A stretch of 64,000 bases of DNA. It comes from Daphnia carinata (taxonomy: Eukaryota > Arthropoda > Branchiopoda > Diplostraca > Daphniidae). Shown here piece by piece: positions 54,737 through 64,000 of this stretch. Positions within the stretch are counted from its first letter, which is position 1, and every line of letters starts with the position of its first letter. The notes under the pieces are model-generated. The model was not told the DNA's origin, searched no databases, and saw only the letters and a program-made list of their open reading frames with translations. Both the position numbers and the translations under genes were made by a program. Location: contig NC_081331.1 in the NCBI RefSeq assembly GCF_022539665.2, forward strand, positions 2,700,501-2,764,500, read 5' to 3'.

Positions 54737-56295
54737 ATGGGTCTTTTATCTGTCACCTTCCTAACAACTCTTGTTGGTCTTGCTGCATCGCAGAGCGTTG
54801 TATTCGTTGGTGGAAATGAAAGCGACGCAAATGTGCCTCTTTGGGAGAGAGTGATTGAGCTTGCGGTAGGTGTAGTTAGAAAAAAAATATGCAATACCAT
54901 TTTGAATCACCCCTCCCCCTAACATTTCATCTTCTTTCAAAAAGGGAGGTAAAGGTGTAGCCAAGTTTGGTATTTTTGGAACTGCGTCATCAGATCCTGA
55001 AGGATCGGCAGCCTACTATATTGACTTGCTCGTGAATGTATACGGAGCAGCAAGCGCAACGTATATTCCAATCACGGAAACAAGTAACAATGCCGATGAT
55101 CCTGCCATGGTTGATTTAATACGACAACAAACGGCATTTTTCTTTGGCGGTGGCGATCAACTGCGAATTTTGAATGCAATTCGTCCCGCCGGTAGAGAAA
55201 CACTTGTTCTAGCTGCTATTAAGGAAATGCTAAAAGCCGGAGCAATGGTTGGCGGATCAAGTGCGGGCGCTGCTTGTTTGGTAAAGCTTTTTTGAAATAC
55301 TATAATTAAGGAAAAACGAGGTCATCTCGAAGTTAAAACCAAAATTTTCCATTTCCCACTCAGAGTGATACTGTCATGATTACGGGAGGTTCAAGCTACG
55401 ACGGGTTGATCTACGGGGCGTTTAGTGGAGGACCCAACTCGAATAATCCAGGAGATCTATCTTACGATGAACATGGCGGTTTGGGATTTTTAGCTGGCTG
55501 GGTTCCAGATACCCATTTCAGCGAGCGAGGTCGGGAAGCACGTCTTATTAGGTTGGTTCAAAAATGCTAATTCTTAATTTACACAATAATATAAAAGCTA
55601 ACTGTACCTTATAAAACAGGCTGCTCCAAGACACACGATACCGGGACATTGGGACACCTCGCGGTTTCGGCTTGGATGAAGATATGGCCCTTGTAATTAC
55701 TGATCTCTACACAAGACCTGTTGGAACAGTAATGAAATTAGCTCACATTTCACTATTTCAGTAATTAATGTTACTGTTGCGAAACAGGTAATTGGAACAA
55801 GTGGGGGAGTTTTTATAGCTGATGTCACAAATGTTATTGTTACACCTTCGGCAACTACGAACTATGAAGGAGTATCTTCCCATTACCTTACTCAAGATGA
55901 CACTATCGATCTTACCACTGGTAAAATTATTAAGTTTTACATGTAATTCCAGTTGCTTAATTTTTTATTTAACTGATGCCACAGGTAACGTTACATTTGC
56001 TAGCTGGAAAACTCCCCTGAAGGGCAACGAACAGTTTACCAATGCTGAAATCTCAACTGACATCTTGTCGTCAAAGCAAAGTCGTTCATGGGCATCTGCA
56101 GCAGCGCAGTTTTTTGACAACCAATTAGATGACACTGTTACCCATTTTACTTTCGAGAAAAAACCTCCATTTGAAGTAACTTTTAACCGCCTAAGCGGAG
56201 CTGGTTATAGGGGCCCTCTTCCAAGCGATCCTTTGACGTTCGTCGTGTCTCACGAAAATCTTCAAGTTGGAATTCGGGAAAGTATTGCGGTTTAA
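54737..56295 (+). CDS. Secreted cyanophycinase-like peptidase (S51 family), copy B
   Basis: Exons 54737-54865, 54945-55280, 55364-55551, 55620-55728, 55788-55920, 55985-56295. Every exon has exactly the same length as in copies A and C (129, 336, 188, 109, 133, 311), giving 401 aa. It has the signal peptide MGLLSVTFLTTLVGLAASQS, FFFGGGDQLRIL, the nucleophile elbow GGSSAGAA (Ser149; Thr148 of A and C is Ser here), DTHFSERGREARLIR, GFGLDEDMAL and GTSGGVFIADV. All three proposed catalytic residues are present. It is much closer to copy C than to A; exons 3 and 6 of B and C differ at only a few bases while introns differ more, which suggests recent duplication or gene conversion. Expected to act extracellularly, probably in the gut lumen, but no expression evidence is visible. 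Confidence 0.87.
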
Positions 56296-56299
56296 AGGC

Positions 56300-56566
56300 G
56301 CCATAAAGATTAAAATTTCGAGTTTGTTATCTTACTGCGTACGAATAAACATAATATTGTTGACTCCCAGTCTGATAGAGTAGGACTAAAACCTTTCAAA
56401 GGTTATAAAACATTACTTCAAAAATAGACCGTTATATCTCTATTGTCAACATTACTCGCTGAAATTCTTCTACGTATAAAACAACGGCAACGCCAAAACA
56501 ACGTAGAATCGTACACTCACACGCTTTAGGAGTGGTAGCCAGATTTTTTTTACCAGAACAACCGTG
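56300..56566 (+). promoter_or_regulatory. Duplicated promoter of S51 copy C
   Basis: Homologous to the block upstream of copy B: accgttatatctctattgtc, acgtataaaac (TATAAAA at 56475-56481) and acaacgtagaatcgta occur in the same order and spacing. The conserved pieces are candidates for shared control elements. Confidence 0.7.
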
Positions 56567-58139
56567 ATGGGTCTTTTATCTCTCACCTTCCTAGCAGCTC
56601 TTGTTAGCCTTGCTGCGTCGCAAAGCGCCGTATTCATTGGCGGAAATTTAAGTGATGGAAATGCACCAATTTGGGACGCAGTGGTCGAGCTTGCGGTACG
56701 TGCAATTTCATGAAAAAGCAATTAAGCAATACCATTTCGATTTTTTCTTGTCTTAATATTTGTGCATTCCTTTAAAAGGGAGGAAAAGGTGTAGCCAAAT
56801 TCGGTATTTTCACTACTGCATCGGCAGATCCTGAAGGATCTGCAGCCTACTATATCGACATGCTCGTGAATGTATACGGCGCAGCAAGTGCAACCTATAT
56901 CCCAATCACGGAAACAAGTAATAATGCCGACGATCCTGCCATGGTTGATCTGGTAAAACAACAAACGGGATTTTTCTTTGGCGGTGGCGATCAGCTGAGA
57001 ATTTTGAATGCAATTCGACCTGCCGGAAGAGAAACGCTTGTTCTAGCTGCTTTAAGTGAAATGGTAAAAGCCGGGGCAACAGTTGGCGGAACAAGTGCTG
57101 GAGCTGCTTGTTTGGTAAAGCTTTTAAATACTATAAATTGAAGGGGAAAAAAAATTTAAACACGCAATGTCTTTAGTAATTTCAAACGAGATTTGCTCCA
57201 TCTTATTTAGAGCGATACTGTGATGATTACGGGAGGTTCAAGCTACGACGGGTTGATCTACGGGGCTTTTAGTGGAGGACCCAACTCGAATAACCCAGGA
57301 GATTTATCTTATGATGAACATGGAGGTTTGGGATTCCTAGCTCGTTGGGTTCCCGACACCCATTTCAGCGAACGGGGACGAGAAGCACGTCTTATTAGGT
57401 TGGCTCGTCAATACTAATCCCCAGTTTTAAACCAGTGATGCATAAAAATACTGTACCTTATAAAAACAGGCTGCTGCAAGACACGCGGTACCGCGACATT
57501 GGGACACCTTTGGGCTTCGGATTGGATGAAGATATGGCTCTTGTTGTTACTGATCTTTACACAAGACCTGTTGGAAAAGTAATTACATTAATATATATTT
57601 CACCATTTCTGCAATAAATGTTGCTTTTGGCTAACAGGTAATTGGTATAAGTGGGGGAGTGTTTATAGCGGATGTCACAAACATTATTGTTACACCTTCG
57701 GCAACTACGAATTACGAAGGAGTATCGGCCCATTACCTTACTCAAGATGACACTATCGATCTTACTACTGGTAAAAGATTAATTTATATTTAATTCCAGT
57801 TGTTAAATTTTTATAAATTATGCCACAGGTAACGTTACATTTGCTAGTTGGAAAACTCCCCTGAAGGGCAACGAACAGTTTACCAATGCTGAAATCTCAA
57901 ATGACATCTTGTCGTCAAAGCAAAGTCGTTCATGGGCATCTGCTGCAGCGCAATTTTTTGACAACCAATTAGATGACACTGTTACCCATTTTACTTTTGA
58001 AAAAAAACCTCCATTTGAAGTGACTTTTAACCGTCTAAGCGGAGCTGGTTATAGGGGGCCTCTTCCAAGCGATCCTTTGACCTTCGTTGTGTCTCACGAA
58101 AATCTTCAAGTTGGAATTCGAGAAAGTGGTGGGATTTAA
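56567..58139 (+). CDS. Secreted cyanophycinase-like peptidase (S51 family), copy C
   Basis: Exons 56567-56695, 56779-57114, 57211-57398, 57470-57578, 57638-57770, 57829-58139; 401 aa with the same exon lengths as copies A and B. It has the signal peptide MGLLSLTFLAALVSLAASQS, FFFGGGDQLRIL, the nucleophile elbow GGTSAGAA, DTHFSERGREARLIR, GFGLDEDMAL and GISGGVFIADV (Thr of GTSGG changed to Ile). The intact reading frame, intact splice sites and conserved active-site residues argue that it is functional. Its C-terminus (RESGGI) and a few loop residues distinguish it from B. The three genes lie head to tail within 5.7 kb, the mark of unequal crossing-over. Confidence 0.87.
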
Positions 58140-59316
58140 AGGCGCCATAAGGATTAAACATAAAACTGCTAATGGTGGTTTGCAATGCTGTTCATGAAAT
58201 TGCATTTGATGCACAATTTTTGGTTAGAAATATAGAAATGGCATTCAAATTTCTATTGCTTGAATTGCAATCAAAATATTGTAGGTAAGGCAAACGCAGG
58301 GCTTTAAAAACGGCAAAAAAATTCAGTTATATTTCTAAAATGTAGAAACACCGTCCTTCATTTCTTATGTTTTGGAGACCTACGATATTTTCATTCGCAA
58401 TATTACGTTGAGTTCGACACAATCCACATGACTGAGACAAATAGCTTTGAAATAATCGGATCAGAAATTCCAACGTATGAGCCAGCAAAACGGATAGAAA
58501 ACAATTAGCAAATTGTTGCAACTGTTCATTGTTCAAAAGGCATGCATATGTAACCGAAAGATTTCGTTCAAACTGGGAAGTAATTTGTGACGTGGCAAAC
58601 ACCATAGATAATCCACCTAAAATTGCTACTTGTGAGATGTGTCTTTCAAGTTCAATAGTCCTACCATAAAAATTTGGGGTGCCACACCATTTTTATTAAC
58701 ACTCTATTTCCAGCTAATGTAAATTTCTGAAACTGGTTGATTCAAAGCCAAGCAACTGTCCAGTAATATGTTTTCATATAAAATTAAAACAAAGTACTAT
58801 GGCAGTCTTGCAACAATGAAATGGCTGACAATGTTACATGTTTTTGTTCGAAAAGAAAAGAAGAAGTAAGGCAAGAACGAATTACCTTTGATCGTTTAGT
58901 GAAGGTAGGTCTCGTGGGATGTATCAAAGGGGATGTTCTTCGAAGGTTCAGTTTTGTGGTTCACCAAATTGCGAAACCTCATTATGGAACTGTCGTAAAT
59001 CTGTACTTCTCGGCACGATATGCATTTCATCCCAAATAAACTATTTTGTGGTTGATCTCTACATTGTTACTTCATTGGCAATCACACAACGTGTCTTAAT
59101 TTCTACAGTGAATGTTAACAGAGTTTCATCAGCCAGCAAGTATCAGAAGTATGTGAATTCACAAAAGTCACATGGACAACTGAATTTACCCGGTTACAGG
59201 CTGAAGAAGAAACATTTTAATTTCCCCTCCCCCATCAACGCCATCTAGCGGTATTTGGAAAACATAACCGAATATTTGTTTTGACACAATACCCGAAGAT
59301 TTCCGTGTTTACCGCA
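58140..59316. other. Spacer downstream of the S51 cluster
   Basis: Mostly AT-rich. It contains an unexplained minus-strand open frame (58327-58605, listed separately) and short plus-strand frames near 58820-59250 that I could not connect to any family. The end holds the GOLGA2 promoter, without a TATA box. Confidence 0.4.
58327..58605 (-). CDS. Unrecognised open frame, possibly an exon of an orphan gene
   Basis: 92 codons from ATG, and the frame stays open upstream to about 58682 (WCGTPNFYGRTIELERHISQ). The composition is protein-like rather than homopolymer-driven. It has a hydrophobic stretch FANCFLSVLLAHTLEFLIRL that could be a membrane helix and a Cys pair (CGLC). No splice partner, signal peptide or family was recognised. 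It could be an eroded membrane-protein exon or chance. Confidence 0.25.
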   Translation of the reverse strand: MVFATSQITSQFERNLSVTYACLLNNEQLQQFANCFLSVLLAHTLEFLIRLFQSYLSQSCGLCRTQRNIANENIVGLQNIRNEGRCFYILEI

Positions 59317-62300
59317 ATGGATGCCAGCAAGGCAGAAAAGCTCGCCGCAGCGAAAAAAAAAGTATAAAAAGCACGATTTACTTACGATAAAATAACTTGT
59401 AGAAACTAAAGCTCGTATTCTTAATTCATTAATAGTTAAAACAGTTCCAACAAAAAGGAGGTTCGAAAGGTACTCCAAATGGTGGCCAGCTAAACTTGCA
59501 CCAGCAAGGTGAAGTAAATCAGTCATCAGCAGTAGAAACTAACATTCTCCATAATGAACCTGTGGAATCAAAGGCAAGCTTGGAAATCCAGCAAGAAGAG
59601 AAACATAGTTATGATAATACCAGAAATATTGAATTGCAGCAGGTCATTGAAACTTTGAGCAAAGAGAAAAATGACATTCTTTTATCCTACATGCAATCAA
59701 AAGATTTAGTTGAAGAACTTCAACTTAAATTAAACCAGGAGAGAGTATTGTTACAAGAAGAAAAAGCAAAATCCACCCAAGCATTGGAAACCATTTCAAC
59801 TCAAAGTTTACATGAAGAAGAACTGAAAAATACCGTTTCAATTTTGATAGAAGAAAAAAATGAGCTAGTTTTAGCTAATGTTCGAAGTGAAGAAAAAATA
59901 AAAAAACTAGAAGATGTCAAAGTTGACAATGAAAAAGAATTGGAAGTCGTAAAAATGTCTCTTTCATTGCTGCAATCTTCTGCTGCTAAAGAAACTGCAG
60001 AACTGCAGTCTTATTTATCTACTTTAACTAAAGATCATGAAAGAGTTAGTCAAGAACTAAATTTAAAAGATCAACTTTACAATGAAGTAAATGAGGAACT
60101 CAAAGAGCTTCAAATGCGTCAAAACAATCAAGCGGCTGAACTCAATCGCAGAGAAAACATTATCAATGAACTAAATCTTCAAATCGAGTTGCTCAACGTG
60201 AATATGCAACAGGTAAATCTATTCATTGTAAATCGCAAAAACGTCTTTTATGGACACCACCTATTTATCACGTTGCTTTTAGTTGAAAAATGCAGGGCCC
60301 CCGACGGTCGATCAAAGCCTTGAAAAAATGCAAAAAGAAAATGATAAGTTACAAGAAGAAATAGTGGATTTACGGGAGCAGTTAAAGACGCTAAATGTAG
60401 AAAAAGATGTTCTATCGCAACAGTATCAACAATACATTCTTCGACTGAACGGGCAAATTCGCACCATTAGTTCACAGGTATTTTATGATGAAAGCATATT
60501 GTTCAAAGCAAAGCATCAACAAGTATATAAAAGACTAACGTGGAAGAACGATTGTAGGCAGAGTCCTTGGCCATTGAGAAAAGGAATGTAGAGGCTACTT
60601 TGGAGACAAAGAAAGACGAATTGGCAGAGCTCGAGGCGACAATTGTGGCCCTGAAAATGGAACAAAATACTGGGCCCTTGTCTCGCACATCGAATGAATT
60701 GGCTACGCCTAGCGAAATTCTTCCCTCTCCACAATCCGCGTCCCAGCTTGATGAAGAAATTGTCGTGTTAAAAACGCAAATTGCGGAATTGGTTTGAATT
60801 CTTTCCTCTTTAATTACTTATTCAGTTTTTTAATGACCTTCTGTACAACAGAGTTTGAATAATGAAGAACTGGTCAAACTGGCATTGGAGAAGGAATCTC
60901 GGATTCAAGAGCTGGAAATCCGTATAGATCGCATGCAAAGTGAGTTGAACGTGGCAACTACCAATCAGGATCATGGCGAAAGGGAGAAACTTCTTCAAGT
61001 ACCGTGCATTCATTGCTTATGTTTATCCAGTTATTTGACGAAATTCTTGCAAATTTGAAAGGCTATGCAAAGTGACAAATCTACAGCCTCCCGTGCTATT
61101 GCCCAGAATCGTCAGCTGAAACTACAGCTAGAAGAACTGGAAAAGGCTTTTATCCAACTTGTAAAATATGCTTTGGTTATCTCTTTAGTCAAAAGGGCCA
61201 TATTCATTGATTTGTTAAACCAATTTAGAGTAATGACAAACTTGTGCTCACGGAGGAATCTCAGACAATGGCTCGACAAAATAAGGAAATGAGCGAAAAG
61301 TTACTGATTTTGGAGCCGGAGGTTGTGCAGTTAAGGTTCGGCTACTAATAGCGGTGCTGGATTGGAACGTTGTAAAGCTTGTTTTTAATTATTACAGACA
61401 GCAGGTTGACGATTTGGCTGGTCAGCGAAACGCCACAATTTACTGGAGACAAGAGTTAGAGGAAGCTCACGTATTTAGCGTCATGTTCTGGTTACTACTT
61501 CGTTCAAAGACTAATTATTTTGTTTTTCAGGAAAGAATCCAGGCACTGTCGCATCAGAATGCAGAACTGAAAAAACGTGTCATTTGGAATTTGAATCAAG
61601 CACCTGCCCGAGGCAGCCGTAAACAGCGGCGTAACAACGAAGAAATCAATGAGGACCGTTCAGATTCACCTTCCTCGTCTGAAAATGGTAAAACCCTTTC
61701 TTTAAGATACCTGGTGCTATTTTGTATTTTATGTAACAATGTCTAGAAGGAGACAGTGACTGGATTCCTGCTGAAGAACATCAGAAACTCCTCTTTCACT
61801 TCGGTCAATTAGAACAGCGACTAGAACGTTCCATAGCTACTGTATCAACTTTGACAGAAGAAAAGCAAAAACTAGAACACTTGGTTCTACAGCTTCAAAG
61901 TGAAACTGAAACCATTGGTTAGTTGTACTTGCAACAAATTATCAACAGGTTTCAGGGCGGAAAATGATTCAATATCTTATTTTTTACAATCAAATTTTCC
62001 AGGCGAATACGTTAGTCTTTACCAAGTGCAGCGTGGCCTATTGAGTAGGCGTGCCGAACAGTTATCTGCTGAGCGTCAGAAACTGAAGGAGAGAATTTTG
62101 AAGTTGACTATTCTTTTACCTTGCTTGGCACCCCAATTGAAGAATTCACCCGAATGGTTGCAATTGCAGCCCGAGCCGGAAACGATAGCCAATTCAGAAG
62201 ATGGGTTGAGTGTTACCATTCGTAACGAAACAGAAGCTTTGTCTGACGTGGACCCTACCTTGGAACACACAGTTTCCCAAATCATCGATGTTTTGTTAGA

Positions 62301-62439
62301 AATCACAAACTGCACATTACCAACCAGCGAAACTCTGACGCAGACTGATCTCTATCCCTTGGAAGACCGAATTCGTAAGCCGAACGAGAATTTTCATCCA
62401 TGTTGGCCTATGTATTCAGGAAGAATCATTAACATTTGA
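59317..62439 (+). CDS. GOLGA2: Golgin subfamily A member 2 (GM130)-like coiled-coil protein
   Basis: Eleven exons: 59317-59361, 59436-60212, 60283-60477, 60558-60791, 60852-60998, 61062-61160, 61229-61335, 61398-61470, 61531-61687, 61747-61917, 62003-62439. They total 2442 nt and encode 813 aa. The N-terminus MDASKAEKLAAAKKKLKQFQ is the basic segment that in GM130 binds the tether p115 and importin. A long Glu/Gln/Lys/Leu-rich coiled coil (about residues 75-600) follows. The C-terminal part with GEYVSLYQVQRGLL matches the conserved end region of GM130, which attaches to the cis-Golgi through GRASP65. GM130 tethers vesicles at the cis-Golgi and organises Golgi stacks and spindles. The final residues differ from vertebrate GM130, so GRASP binding is not assured. 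The gene converges on RPL10 with only about 150 bp between stop codons. Confidence 0.85.
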
Positions 62440-62525
62440 AAATTTTGAATTTTCAATGTGCCTTTCCAAAGCTACTTTATAAACATTTCCATTTAAATAT
62501 ACAGATATAAATGATTTCATCATTG

Positions 62526-62531
62526 TTTATT
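62526..62531 (-). terminator. Polyadenylation signal of RPL10
   Basis: On the minus strand AATAAA lies 57 nt downstream of the RPL10 stop codon. The 3' ends of RPL10 and the convergent GOLGA2 mRNA are therefore very close and may overlap. Confidence 0.6.
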
Positions 62532-62587
62532 CTGTTTGAACAAGTTCAAGGATGGTAATAGAAAAACAAGATGAATTGGGCAACAAA

Positions 62588-63483
<896 letters not shown>

Positions 63484-63645
63484 CTTGATACCTACACGAA
63501 TTAGATACAAAAAAAAACAGATGAATAACACAGCAAACTACCTTCGCGTACTAAAAGTAATTTTATGTCTAAGAAAATCCAATGGTGAACACGTACAAAA
63601 TATAGTTTCGTCGATGACTGCAGATAACAGGCAAAGAAATCTTAC

Positions 63646-63670
63646 CTCGGTCTCGAGAAAAAAGAAAGAG
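63646..63670 (-). promoter_or_regulatory. RPL10 5' TOP untranslated first exon
   Basis: On the minus strand a pyrimidine run ctctttcttttttctcg is followed by agaccgag|gtaagat, a good donor. The coding exon begins after an acceptor (cgtgtag) 9 nt before the ATG. This is the usual layout of animal ribosomal-protein genes: short TOP leader, intron next to the start codon, no TATA box. Confidence 0.65.
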
Positions 63671-64000
63671 CTGTGGAGAGGAATGGACTGTACAAGGTTG
63701 TCAGTTCCAACTTTTAAGCCTGAATATTTGCCAACTCATGCAACCATGGGGCTCGGCCCCGCGCAGATTAGAATCTTTTTCGTCGATTCGGTGCAGGGAT
63801 TTTTTTGTGCTAGGTGCGATGCGGTGCTAGGTGCCATGCGGTGCTCGGTGCATCCCCGATTTGAACGTTCGGTGAATGCATGATAAAAACCTGTATGATA
63901 CCGTTTCGGCCCCGTATAGCCTTAAATCTTCCCTATGCCTGCTATGATAGAAGTAATTACATATTTTTCCCCCTTTTATGTAACCTCGTCCCGGCTTGAT
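63671..64000. other. Upstream flank of RPL10 with short tandem repeats
   Basis: It contains a short tandem pattern ggtgctaggtgc/gatgcggtgct near 63805-63850 and a small GC-rich palindrome (ggggctcggccccg, about 63749). No coding exon was recognised before the window ends. Confidence 0.45.

Overview
This is a nuclear genome window from a crustacean, most likely a Daphnia-like cladoceran. That is an inference from a crustacean hyperglycemic hormone/ion transport peptide gene, an arthropod Hr39 nuclear receptor, short GT-AG introns of about 60-100 bp in the gene-dense half, and a cluster of cyanophycinase-like genes. No prokaryotic features (operons, CRISPR, Shine-Dalgarno sites) are present. 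All gene models below were joined by hand from splice sites; in each spliced model the exon lengths sum to a multiple of three.

Layout. 0.5-8.8 kb: two arylalkylamine N-acetyltransferase-like genes (one intronless, one with a 65-bp intron) flank an accessory stretch. That stretch holds a decayed vasa-type DEAD-box pseudogene that keeps its zinc-knuckle/intron layout, a 2-kb inverted repeat whose arms meet around tRNA-like sequences and share an apparently identical ~490-bp core, and short MITE-like palindromes. 8.8-31 kb: a sparse region very rich in A/T homopolymers, containing the nine-exon nuclear receptor Hr39 (minus strand, 1035 aa) and a long upstream region. 30.8-39.9 kb: a 24-exon clade-B (type V/XI-like) fibrillar collagen gene (minus strand, 1693 aa). 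40-43.9 kb: intergenic.

43.9-64 kb is gene dense: a PDIA5-like ER disulfide isomerase with four CxxC domains and a KDEL tail (minus); a CHH/ITP-family neurohormone with a TATA promoter (plus); SIRT6 (plus); three tandem secreted S51 cyanophycinase-like peptidases, each 401 aa with identical six-exon structure (plus); the golgin GM130/GOLGA2 (plus); and ribosomal protein L10 (minus, convergent with GOLGA2).

The most interesting part is the S51 cluster at 52.5-58.1 kb. Cyanophycin is a bacterial, mainly cyanobacterial, Arg/Asp storage polymer. A fully intron-bearing, signal-peptide-bearing and tandemly amplified cyanophycinase-like family in a filter-feeding crustacean suggests an ancient gene transfer put to use in the gut, or a re-purposed peptidase. 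Other genes look like ordinary single-copy housekeeping, developmental or secretory genes. Fibrillar collagen and the PDI share the ER/secretory pathway, but no co-regulation can be read from the sequence.
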